Positions 1 through 6,578 of a stretch of 11,983 nucleotides of DNA are shown here, piece after piece. Position 1 is the first letter of the stretch; each line of letters opens with the position of its first letter. Position numbers and translations under genes: made by a program. Origin of the DNA: Sulfolobus sp. UBA167 (lineage in GTDB: Archaea > Thermoproteota > Thermoprotei_A > Sulfolobales > Sulfolobaceae); contig DAHF01000029.1 in assembly GCA_002495845.1 (NCBI GenBank), positions 48,844 to 60,826 of the forward strand. Direction: 5' to 3'. The notes under the pieces were generated by a model. That model saw only the letters and a program-made list of their open reading frames with translations. It was not told the DNA's origin and did not search any database.

Positions 1-92
1 TCGACTGGAATCTCTGGGTCATAAACTTGAGTTAATCCTTCCATTATCTTCTTTTTCCACTCCTCTTTATCGATCTTTTGTTGTTGAGACAT
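1..92 (-). CDS. DUF59/MIP18-family Fe-S assembly protein, N-terminal fragment
   Basis: Partial gene, cut by the left edge of the window. Starting at ATG (complement of 90-92) about 30 codons are readable, beginning MSQQQKIDKEEWKKKIMEGL and ending in TQVYDPEIPV. The string VYDPEIPV is the hallmark N-terminal motif of the DUF59/MIP18 family (SufT, PaaD, Cia2-like), small proteins that help mature or deliver iron-sulfur clusters. It lies only 25 bp downstream of the hisI stop codon on the same strand, so it could be read through from the his operon. A TATA-like stretch overlapping the end of hisI could instead give it its own leaderless transcript. The family call rests on one short motif plus its typical distance from the N terminus. 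Which subfamily it belongs to cannot be told from this fragment. Confidence 0.75.
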   Translation of the reverse strand, partial: MSQQQKIDKEEWKKKIMEGLTQVYDPEIPV

Positions 93-113
93 ACATTAAC
101 AGTGTAAAAGATA

Positions 114-121
114 GATTTTAA
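114..121 (-). promoter_or_regulatory. Possible TATA box for the DUF59 gene
   Basis: On the minus strand GTTAAAAT lies about 22-29 bp before the ATG at base 92. This is where a Sulfolobales TATA box sits for a leaderless mRNA. It overlaps the hisI stop codon. The match is weak, being A/T-rich rather than a clear TTTATA core, so the gene may simply be the tenth cistron of the his operon. Confidence 0.35.
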
Positions 122-492
122 CCGTTGCGGATATCTTTATAGTCCCTATAAAAGCAAGAGCTGTTGCCAGTGTGACATGTAGGACCTAAGGGTCTTACCA
201 GCAGGACTACCGCGTCCTCGTCGCAGTCTATCTTTAGGCCCTCAACTACCTGAAAGTTACCGCTAGTCTCTCCCTTCAGCCAGAGCTTTTTCCTAGACAA
301 GGAATAGAAGTGTGCCTTCCCTGTAGTTAAGGTCATAAGAAACGCATCATAGTTCATGTTTCCTACCATCAGGACTTCCTTAGTCTGAAAGTGCTGGAGT
401 ACAGCTATTATTGTATTCTCCTCGTGCCTGAAGTTCATCTTGGACGCTAAGGCTTTAGCCTCTTCCTCGCCCACAGTTAGCGTTTCAACCAC
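118..492 (-). CDS. hisI: Phosphoribosyl-AMP cyclohydrolase
   Basis: Catalyses the third step of histidine synthesis, opening the purine ring of phosphoribosyl-AMP to give ProFAR. The 124-residue product carries the full family signature: DCDEDA (residues 89-94), whose aspartates bind Mg, then GPTCHTGNSSCFYR (103-116) with the zinc-binding cysteines, and upstream SRKKLWLKGETSG (66-78). It is a stand-alone cyclohydrolase, not fused to HisE, as is usual in archaea. The gene is the last his gene of the operon. The start chosen is GTG at 492, overlapping the hisH end by 16 bases. No Shine-Dalgarno is visible there, and a second in-frame GTG at 474, just after the hisH stop, or ATG at residue 19 are alternatives. 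The function is firm; the exact N terminus is not. Confidence 0.95.
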   Translation of the reverse strand: MVETLTVGEEEAKALASKMNFRHEENTIIAVLQHFQTKEVLMVGNMNYDAFLMTLTTGKAHFYSLSRKKLWLKGETSGNFQVVEGLKIDCDEDAVVLLVRPLGPTCHTGNSSCFYRDYKDIRNG

Positions 493-1064
493 CTAGATAG
501 ATTACTGAAGAATATCTTGCCCGTTTTATCACTTTTTTCAGGGTGGAACTGCGTGCCAACAACGCTCCCATCGCACATCACTGCGGGAAAGCTAATTTCG
601 CCATAAATGGAAAACGCGTCAGGTTTCCTCTCAGGATAAGCCACGTAACTGTGGACGTAATATACGTACCCTTGGTCCATGCCCTGAAGCAACTCGTTAC
701 ACCCGTTCACATGGAGCTTCTCCCATCCTACATGAGGTAGCTTCTCGTTGACGTGGAGTACGTCAACCTTTCCTTTTAACCAACCTAGGCCTTTGGACAG
801 ACCTCCTTCGGTCCCGTATTCGAAGAGAACTTGAAAGCCCAAGCAGACACCTAAGAAGGCTGTATCTCCCCTAATGTCTCTGAGGATATCAGACCGAGAG
901 CTAAGGAACGAGGAAACAGCAGAGAACGATCCGACCCCAGGCATCACTATCAAGTCATATCCTCTTTTCAAGTCGCCTATTTTTACCTCAAATCCGTTCC
1001 GTTTGAGTGCGGAAGATATGCTAAATAGATTGCCTACCCCGTAATTAAGCACTAAGGCTTTCAC
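477..1064 (-). CDS. hisH: Imidazole glycerol phosphate synthase, glutaminase subunit
   Basis: Supplies ammonia from glutamine to HisF, the partner cyclase, for making imidazole glycerol phosphate and AICAR. The 195-residue protein is a class I glutamine amidotransferase. The nucleophile Cys74 sits in GVCLGFQVLF (usually GVCLGMQ) and the other triad residues, His174 and Glu176, are in GTQFHPEKS. The N-terminal NYGVGNLFS and the PGVGSF oxyanion-loop region are also present. The start is GTG at 1064 with a very strong GAGGAGGAGG Shine-Dalgarno five bases upstream (1070-1079). The GTGA overlap with the hisE stop implies translational coupling. HisH is separated from hisF by hisD and hisE, so the two subunits of the complex are not adjacent in the operon. 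Confidence 0.96.
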   Translation of the reverse strand: MKALVLNYGVGNLFSISSALKRNGFEVKIGDLKRGYDLIVMPGVGSFSAVSSFLSSRSDILRDIRGDTAFLGVCLGFQVLFEYGTEGGLSKGLGWLKGKVDVLHVNEKLPHVGWEKLHVNGCNELLQGMDQGYVYYVHSYVAYPERKPDAFSIYGEISFPAVMCDGSVVGTQFHPEKSDKTGKIFFSNLSRWLKR

Positions 1065-1345
1065 TTCTTCCTCCTCCTCAGTTCTTCATATATATCGTCA
1101 AGTTCTACCCCTTTAACTGCAAGCAAAACTAAGAGATGGTATATGAGGTCGCAGGACTCGCTCACCAACCTTTCGTTACTCTCATACAACGAAGCTACAA
1201 CTGTCTCCACTGCCTCTTCTCCTACTTTCCTCGATACATAGCCTAACCCTTTCCTAGACAGTTCAGCTGTATAACTGCCCTCCGGCATATCCCTGAGCCT
1301 CAGCTTTATGGTAGCGAAGAGTCTGTCTATCTCGTTTTCACTCAT
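1061..1345 (-). CDS. hisE: Phosphoribosyl-ATP pyrophosphatase
   Basis: Hydrolyses phosphoribosyl-ATP to phosphoribosyl-AMP and pyrophosphate, the second step of histidine synthesis. It is a small all-alpha MazG-like protein. The motif PEGSYTAEL is followed by KVGEEAVETVVAS, holding the metal-binding glutamates, and SESCDLIYHLLVLL, holding the conserved Asp and His. I chose ATG at 1345 (94 residues), because a perfect GGTGAT Shine-Dalgarno (1350-1355) lies four bases upstream. A GTG at 1354 would add three residues but is itself part of that motif. The start overlaps the end of hisD by eight bases. It is not fused to HisI, whose gene is two cistrons further on. Confidence 0.94.
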   Translation of the reverse strand: MSENEIDRLFATIKLRLRDMPEGSYTAELSRKGLGYVSRKVGEEAVETVVASLYESNERLVSESCDLIYHLLVLLAVKGVELDDIYEELRRRKK

Positions 1346-2543
1346 ATCTATCACCTATGCTCTCCCCGTGGACATGAAAGCCCTCATATTCAGCTAAGGC
1401 AATTGATGCCTTTATCAATTCCCTAGGTGGAGAATCCGCTTCGGCATACATCAAAGGCTTGAGGAAGTCGTATACAGTTACACCTCCCCTGAACTTTGCC
1501 CAGCCGTTAGTTGGCAGGATGTGGTTTGGCCCTGCGGCGTAGTCTATTATAGCTGGGGGCGTCCTACCCAAGCTCACTGCACCCACGTTCCTGACGTAGG
1601 AAAGAATTTCCCTGGGCTTGGAAACATATAAGGACAAGTGTTCAGGCCCAATTTCGTTGACCCGGTCTATACCCTCGTTTTGGTCGCGTACGAGCACTAG
1701 GTAGAAGTTTTCCTTAGATCTGTCCTTCCCAAGCGAGACGAGAGCTTCTCTCACTTTATTCACCAACGTCTCGCTCCATGAAATTAACACTAGGAAGCTC
1801 AAAGGGCCGTGTTCACCTTGTGCCACAAGATCTTTAGCTATCAGGAGAGGATCTGCGCTGTCATCGGCCATGACTACCAGTTCGGTAGGCCCTTCAATCC
1901 CGTCTATTCCTACTACGTTACTCACCAGGAACTTTGCGGCTTGGACAAAAACATTCCCTGGTCCTACTATCTTGTCTACCTTCGTCACGCTCGACGTACC
2001 GTAAGCCATCGCAGCTATAGCTTGTGCCCCTCCCACCTTGTAAAACGCTTTGACACCGAGTTTCTTGCCAACATATGCTATTGCAGGGTCTAACTTCCCT
2101 TTAGTAGGAGTTGAGACGTGAATTTCCTTCACTCCCGCAACTTTAGCCGGGATCCCTGCCATCATCAAGGTAGACGGATAGGATTTCAGGCCGCCAGGAA
2201 CGTAAATCCCTACCTTTTCTATAGGCCTCCACAATATCCCAAACGTTATTCCGTTTCTTCCTCCGCCGAAGTTAGGTGGCTTTGCAGACTCGTGGAAGTT
2301 CTTCAGCTGATCCCATATCGTATCAATTGAGCTCTTAATTTCCTGAGGGAGCGAATTAGAGGATTCCTCGATTTCCTTCTCAGAAGCAATCACAGAAGAC
2401 AGCTTCACGTTGTCGAATTTCGCGGTTAAGTCTATCAGAGCTTGGTCTCCACCGCTTATTACGTCGTCTATTATTTCCTTGACTTTGCTAAGGAAAGGCT
2501 CCAAACTGTTCGGCCTTACTTCAGGCAATTTATCATGTATCAA
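1338..2543 (-). CDS. hisD: Histidinol dehydrogenase
   Basis: Performs the last two steps of the pathway, the NAD-dependent oxidation of L-histidinol via histidinal to histidine. The 401-residue protein contains the expected zinc and catalytic residues in order: QGEHGP (Gln242, His245), GPEHLSLY (Glu301-His302, the general acid/base pair), DYAAGPNH (Asp334) and HVHGES (His392). The substrate and NAD-binding stretches YVPGG, YKVGGAQAIAA and VDKIVGPGNVFV are also clear. It is slightly shorter than the ~430-residue bacterial enzymes, as often in archaea. The start is TTG at 2543, overlapping the hisF stop as TTGA, with GAGGT seven bases upstream. No ATG lies close enough to compete. It works as a cytoplasmic homodimer in characterised relatives. 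Confidence 0.97.
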   Translation of the reverse strand: MIHDKLPEVRPNSLEPFLSKVKEIIDDVISGGDQALIDLTAKFDNVKLSSVIASEKEIEESSNSLPQEIKSSIDTIWDQLKNFHESAKPPNFGGGRNGITFGILWRPIEKVGIYVPGGLKSYPSTLMMAGIPAKVAGVKEIHVSTPTKGKLDPAIAYVGKKLGVKAFYKVGGAQAIAAMAYGTSSVTKVDKIVGPGNVFVQAAKFLVSNVVGIDGIEGPTELVVMADDSADPLLIAKDLVAQGEHGPLSFLVLISWSETLVNKVREALVSLGKDRSKENFYLVLVRDQNEGIDRVNEIGPEHLSLYVSKPREILSYVRNVGAVSLGRTPPAIIDYAAGPNHILPTNGWAKFRGGVTVYDFLKPLMYAEADSPPRELIKASIALAEYEGFHVHGESIGDRYE

Positions 2544-3289
2544 AGTCTTACCTCGACACCTTTCTCTTTCAGGTAGATTTTAAGCTCCTCTATTTTCACT
2601 GTACCGTCGTGGAAGATACCTGCGGCCAAGGCAGCGTCAGCCAAGCCTGAATTAAAGACGTCAAGGAAGTGTTCAGGTTTTCCTGCTCCTCCGCTGGCTA
2701 TCACTGGGATCTTAACCCTTGAAGACACTTCCCTTGTGAGCTCGACGTCGTAACCTTTTCTAGTCCCATCCCTGTCGATGCTAGTTAGGAGGATCTCTCC
2801 CGCCCCAAGGTTGGAAACTTCGGTTGCCCACTTCACAGCATCCAACTTAGCGTCATGAGATCCCGACCTAGTGAACACCCTCCATGTATCTCCCACTCTC
2901 TTAGCGTCTATGGCGACCACTACTGCTTGAGCCCCAAAGTCCTGAGATGCACTACTAATGAGGCCAGGATTTTCAATTGCTGCTGTGTTTATGCTTACCT
3001 TGTCTGCCCCTGATGATAATGCTAGCCTAAAGTCTTCGTACGAACGTATCCCTCCTCCTACGGTAAGAGGAATCGACAAAACGCTCGCGGTGTCCTTCAC
3101 GACGTTGAAGAGCGTTTTCCTGTCTTCAATTGTAGCAGAAATGTCTAGGAACACTATTTCGTCTGCACCTTCCTCCTCGTATCTGGAGGCAAGCTCGACA
3201 GGGTCTCCCTTGTCCTTCAAGTCGAGGAAGTTTACTCCTTTAACCACACGCCCGCTCTTGACGTCTAGGCAAGCTATTATTCTCTTCAT
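2540..3289 (-). CDS. hisF: Imidazole glycerol phosphate synthase, cyclase subunit
   Basis: Uses ammonia channelled from HisH to convert PRFAR into imidazole glycerol phosphate and AICAR. The 249-residue (beta-alpha)8 barrel has both catalytic aspartates, Asp9 in IIACLDVKSGRVVKG and Asp128 in VVVAIDAKR. The phosphate-binding glycines are in VGGGIRS and the second half-barrel signature is SGGAGKPEHF. The ATG at 3289 overlaps the hisB stop as ATGA, and AAGGGGTC upstream may act as a ribosome site. It resembles HisA, its paralogue two genes upstream; the longer loop 1 and the CLDV start distinguish it as HisF. Confidence 0.97.
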   Translation of the reverse strand: MKRIIACLDVKSGRVVKGVNFLDLKDKGDPVELASRYEEEGADEIVFLDISATIEDRKTLFNVVKDTASVLSIPLTVGGGIRSYEDFRLALSSGADKVSINTAAIENPGLISSASQDFGAQAVVVAIDAKRVGDTWRVFTRSGSHDAKLDAVKWATEVSNLGAGEILLTSIDRDGTRKGYDVELTREVSSRVKIPVIASGGAGKPEHFLDVFNSGLADAALAAGIFHDGTVKIEELKIYLKEKGVEVRL

Positions 3290-3867
3290 AAAGACCCCTT
3301 CGTGCTCCTGACCTCATCTGAGACTATCCTGGTCGCTTCGTAAATGGACATGCCCAAAGCCTTGAAGACGGCTTCCACAGTGTGATGTGCGTTCTTCCCC
3401 CTCATCTGCTCAACATGCAATGTGAAACCAGCATGTTTTGACAGCGTATCCAAGAAATGGGGGACGTTTTCCATTGAAAGTCCACCTACACTATCCCTTC
3501 TCAACTTCAGCCTCACATACGAAGCTCCCCTGCCAGAAATGTCAAGTGATAGCAAGACTAGGGCTTCATCCATGGGGATTATAACGCTGGAGAACCTCCT
3601 TATCCCTCTTCTGTCTCCTAGGATTTCAGCGATCGAATCTCCAAGGACTATGGCTACGTCCTCCACTACGTGATGATCATCGAAGCCTTGCTTGTCCTCA
3701 GCGTGTACTTTCGCGCTACAATTCATGTAAAACAGCATAGAATATAGCATATGATTGAAAAAGGGAACTGGCGTTTTCACGTCAACGTCTCCCTTAACGT
3801 CTAGGTCGAGGTAGACTGATATGCGGGTCTCCTTGGTCTCCCTTTCCTTTTGAATTGATCTAGACAT
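3286..3867 (-). CDS. hisB: Imidazoleglycerol-phosphate dehydratase
   Basis: Dehydrates imidazole glycerol phosphate to imidazole acetol phosphate, a manganese-dependent step. The 193-residue protein holds the two internally repeated metal-binding motifs typical of the family: HHVVED (65-70) and HHTVEA (161-166). It also has TPVPFFNHML and MDEALVLLSLDISGR. It is the monofunctional dehydratase; the HAD-type histidinol-phosphatase domain of enterobacterial HisB is missing. The ATG at 3867 overlaps the hisA stop by eight bases, and GGTG lies six bases upstream. In studied relatives it forms a 24-mer. Confidence 0.97.
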   Translation of the reverse strand: MSRSIQKERETKETRISVYLDLDVKGDVDVKTPVPFFNHMLYSMLFYMNCSAKVHAEDKQGFDDHHVVEDVAIVLGDSIAEILGDRRGIRRFSSVIIPMDEALVLLSLDISGRGASYVRLKLRRDSVGGLSMENVPHFLDTLSKHAGFTLHVEQMRGKNAHHTVEAVFKALGMSIYEATRIVSDEVRSTKGSL

Positions 3868-4558
3868 TTATTACACCTTTAAGTGAATTAGTGTAAAATG
3901 CCATTCCGACTATTGCGTAGTCAATTTTAGATTCCTTTAAGGTTTTCAAGTCATCCATTGTGGAGATACCTCCTGCATACTCCTTAATACCCTTAACTAA
4001 GCGTGCGTATCTCCCAACGTTTGGGTCGATTCCCTTCTTAGTACCCTCATTTTCTACGTAAGTGAAGACTACTCCCATCAGGTTCCACGCGTTCGACTTC
4101 TCGATCGCTTCTGTGACTGAAACGTTTATGTCAATTGACCATCCCCTGACCATAATCTTCCCTTGGGAGTTGTAGTCCAACGAAACGAGGATTTTCTCAC
4201 CTCCTATGTTCCTCTTGATTTCCAGGAACTTAGGCTCCTCTAGAAACGGCAGGGTTGACATGACTATCGAGGAAGCGCCAGCTTTTATGACAGAGGTCGC
4301 AACGTCTAGATCGCGTATTCCTCCTCCCACTTGGACTGACGAGAAGCCTATCTCGCATATCCTCTTTATCACGGAAAGGTTCCTGCCTTTTCCTTCTGCG
4401 CCGTCCAGGTCAACAACGTGTATAGAGTCGTAGCCCGTGCTGAAGATCTGCTTCGCTACTTCGAACGGGTCGCCTACCTCAATCCCTGAGCCAGACTTGC
4501 CTCTGATCCTCTTCACAGCCTTACCTTGACTGATGTCTATGCTTGGAATTACTTTCAT
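3860..4558 (-). CDS. hisA: ProFAR isomerase (phosphoribosylformimino-AICAR-P isomerase)
   Basis: Isomerises ProFAR to PRFAR by an Amadori rearrangement, the fourth step of the pathway. The 232-residue (beta-alpha)8 barrel has the catalytic pair Asp8 (IPSIDI) and Asp128 (VSLDYN). It also has the phosphate-binding VQVGGGIRD and YAGGIST loops and the VVDLDGAEGKG element. The region after the second catalytic loop reads VENEGTKKGID where most relatives have a DGT motif, and the C-terminal GMAFYTN differs from the common GKALYEG. These are mild departures that do not touch the catalytic residues. The ATG at 4558 directly abuts the hisG stop codon (TGA then ATG), with a perfect GGTGAT seven bases upstream inside hisG. 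Confidence 0.96.
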   Translation of the reverse strand: MKVIPSIDISQGKAVKRIRGKSGSGIEVGDPFEVAKQIFSTGYDSIHVVDLDGAEGKGRNLSVIKRICEIGFSSVQVGGGIRDLDVATSVIKAGASSIVMSTLPFLEEPKFLEIKRNIGGEKILVSLDYNSQGKIMVRGWSIDINVSVTEAIEKSNAWNLMGVVFTYVENEGTKKGIDPNVGRYARLVKGIKEYAGGISTMDDLKTLKESKIDYAIVGMAFYTNSLKGVINV

Positions 4559-5419
4559 TCACTTTATCACCTTCTCTATGTCCAGGATGACTATATCCCT
4601 AGCACCGTTGTTCTTTACTTTAGATACTATCTCGGGTATGTCCTTCTCTTCCGCAACCGTCATCACTTCCCACGCGTCAGTCCCACCAAGCTTAGATATT
4701 GAAGGAGCTAACATTGCTGGAAGGGATCTTATTACAGAATCCAGTTTCCCGTCCTCCACGTTCATGAAGATCATCTTCTTACCTTTCCCGCCGAGTGTAC
4801 CTTTCATGATAGTTAAGAGCAAGTTTATCCTCTCAGATTCTGGACTTTTCATCCACCGCTCATTGCCTATCACAGAGACATGAGACTCCATGACAATGTC
4901 AATCGGCTTCAGGCCGTGAAGCCTCAAAGTGGTACCAGTGCTTGTCACGTCCACTATACAGTCTGCTGCCCCTAAGAGGGGCATCACTTCAGCAGCCCCG
5001 CTTATCTTGACTATCTTAGCGTTCAGCTTTTTCTCTTCCAGATAAGACTTAGTAATATTATAGTACTTTGTAGCTATTCTTATCTCCCTTCCCCTTAAGT
5101 CCTCGATGCCGTTCACGTCCCACGAAGAGGGGACGGCCAAAACTATCTTAGACTTGCCGAAGTCCAACTTGACGAGCTCCTCAACTTCTGCGCCTGCCTC
5201 CTTTATGTAATCTACCCCTGTTATTCCGAGGTCTGCAGCTCCTGCTTCCACTATGCTGGGTATGTCCTCTGTCCTTATCATGACAAGCTCTGTGTTCTCC
5301 CAGCTGGTCGGTATCATCAATGCTCTATCATCGCTTGCAAGGGGTCTAATCCCCACGTTGATGAGGAACTGCAACGTAGGTTCCTTGAGCCTACCTTTAT
5401 TTGGTATTGCTATTCTCAA
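4559..5419 (-). CDS. hisG: ATP phosphoribosyltransferase, long (HisG-L) form
   Basis: Catalyses the committed first step, joining ATP and PRPP to give phosphoribosyl-ATP. The protein starts MRIAIPNKGRL, has the GITGVDYI segment, and carries the PRPP loop DCIVDVTSTGTTLR. A C-terminal extension of about 75 residues, following GTLGGKGKKMIFMNV, corresponds to the ACT-like regulatory domain of the long form. Long-form enzymes are feedback-inhibited by histidine and need no HisZ; none is seen here. I prefer the TTG at 5419 (286 residues), because a perfect GGTGAT (5424-5429) lies four bases upstream and the product then begins like other HisG proteins. A GTG at 5428 would add three residues. Either start lies inside the end of hisC. 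Confidence 0.95.
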   Translation of the reverse strand: MRIAIPNKGRLKEPTLQFLINVGIRPLASDDRALMIPTSWENTELVMIRTEDIPSIVEAGAADLGITGVDYIKEAGAEVEELVKLDFGKSKIVLAVPSSWDVNGIEDLRGREIRIATKYYNITKSYLEEKKLNAKIVKISGAAEVMPLLGAADCIVDVTSTGTTLRLHGLKPIDIVMESHVSVIGNERWMKSPESERINLLLTIMKGTLGGKGKKMIFMNVEDGKLDSVIRSLPAMLAPSISKLGGTDAWEVMTVAEEKDIPEIVSKVKNNGARDIVILDIEKVIK

Positions 5420-6545
5420 GGGAATCACCGAGAACTCTCAACAAGAGGTTTATCTCCTCTCTTGTCCCAACGCTGATCCTGTAGTATTTACCTAACTTTC
5501 TTATCGCTATGCCGTGGTTCCAGAGAGGAGTCCACAAATCTTTTTCAGTGTCGACCAATAGGAAATTTGTCATCGAATTATATACCTTCAAGCCGAGGTC
5601 CCTCAATCCCTTAAGGAGGACTTCTCTATTTTCCTTCACTTGCCTCACGATCTCGTTAACGTACCATCTGTTCTCCATCGCCTTTATACCTGCGACTATG
5701 GAAGGAAGGGCTATGTCGAAAGGAGTGGAACCCTTGAGAAGAGCCTTGACTACGTCCTCATGTGCTATCGTGTAACCTACCCTGAAGGAGGCCATCGAGA
5801 AAGCCTTGCTTAGAGTCCTAACTATCATCAGGTTAGGGTATTCATCCACTAGGTCAGACACGGTAACTCCGTAGAACTCAAAGTACGCCTCATCTATCAA
5901 TAAGAAACCCTTTGTGGTCTCCGCGAGCTCCCTCACCTTTTGTCTGTCAAGTAAGGGTGATCCAGTAGGATTGTTCGGATTGTCTATCACAACCATGTCA
6001 GCGTTCCTGCTTTCCTCGGTAAGTCCATCTCCTTCAACCCACCACTCCCCCTGTGGCTTCAAGTCGACGTTTGCCACTCTAAGTCCCATGACTGACGAGT
6101 ATACCTTGTACATGCTGTAAGAAGGATTGTTGATGACTATGTTAGACCCCGGAGAAAGGAAGTTGTAGAATATAGACCTGAGAGACCCATCCGCTCCAGG
6201 GGAAGGGTATACCATGTTAAAGTCCACGTGGTTGTATTCTGAGACTAGCTCCCTGAAACGCTGTACTAATTCTGGGTTCTGGTATCTGTTACAGTTGAGC
6301 ATCGCCTTTGATGCTTCTTCTAGTACTACGTCTGGAGGCCTATAAGGAGACTCGTTCAGGTGAAGTCTTATTCCTTCCTTTATGTCTGTGAAGTCGTATT
6401 CCTTAGCTTTCAGGAGCCAAGGCTTTATTTTATCTTTTATCTCGGTTGGTGCAATAACAAACCCGTCCCCTATTCTTTCTCTTTGCTTAAAAATGTTACT
6501 AATGCGTCGAAAGGCAATGCGGATGCTTTTTTGTCCTTTTCTCAT
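5397..6545 (-). CDS. hisC: Histidinol-phosphate aminotransferase
   Basis: Transaminates imidazole acetol phosphate with glutamate to give histidinol phosphate. It is a PLP enzyme of fold type I. The 382-residue product has the family landmarks LHLNESPYRPP (61-71), NPNNPTG (189-195), LIDEAYFEF with the PLP-binding Asp218, and TLSKAFSMASFRVGY with the PLP lysine Lys247. It is the first gene of the his operon. The ATG at 6545 is the only normal start and has a TATA box exactly 20-25 bp before it. The product carries a basic N-terminal stretch of ~35 residues (MRKGQKSIRIAFRRISNIFK onward) before the usual start of the family (KPWLLKAKEYDFT). Transcription is likely controlled at the inverted repeat over the TATA box. 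Confidence 0.96.
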   Translation of the reverse strand: MRKGQKSIRIAFRRISNIFKQRERIGDGFVIAPTEIKDKIKPWLLKAKEYDFTDIKEGIRLHLNESPYRPPDVVLEEASKAMLNCNRYQNPELVQRFRELVSEYNHVDFNMVYPSPGADGSLRSIFYNFLSPGSNIVINNPSYSMYKVYSSVMGLRVANVDLKPQGEWWVEGDGLTEESRNADMVVIDNPNNPTGSPLLDRQKVRELAETTKGFLLIDEAYFEFYGVTVSDLVDEYPNLMIVRTLSKAFSMASFRVGYTIAHEDVVKALLKGSTPFDIALPSIVAGIKAMENRWYVNEIVRQVKENREVLLKGLRDLGLKVYNSMTNFLLVDTEKDLWTPLWNHGIAIRKLGKYYRISVGTREEINLLLRVLGDSLENSNTK

Positions 6546-6558
6546 TTTATTTTATGAT

Positions 6559-6578
6559 ATGAAGTTTATAGACTTCAT
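6559..6578. promoter_or_regulatory. Inverted repeat over hisC TATA box, candidate operator
   Basis: ATGAAGT - TTATAG - ACTTCAT is a perfect 7-bp inverted repeat with a 6-bp spacer, 20 bp in all. Its centre coincides with the hisC TATA box and its left arm starts with the ATG of the divergent winged-helix gene. A dimeric regulator bound here would cover the his promoter and the start of its own gene. As RNA, the same bases would fold a short hairpin containing the start codon of the plus-strand gene. That it is an operator is inference from position and symmetry. Confidence 0.5.

Noticed and set aside
3668..3678. GTGATGA resembling the C box of a C/D-box sRNA
   Set aside because: No matching D box (CTGA) at suitable spacing; the bases are antisense to the conserved DDHH codons of hisB.
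6382..6558. N-terminal extension of the winged-helix gene to 6382
   Set aside because: It is antisense to the hisC 5' end, hydrophobic and low in complexity, with no ribosome site or promoter; ATG 6559 starts a more natural protein.
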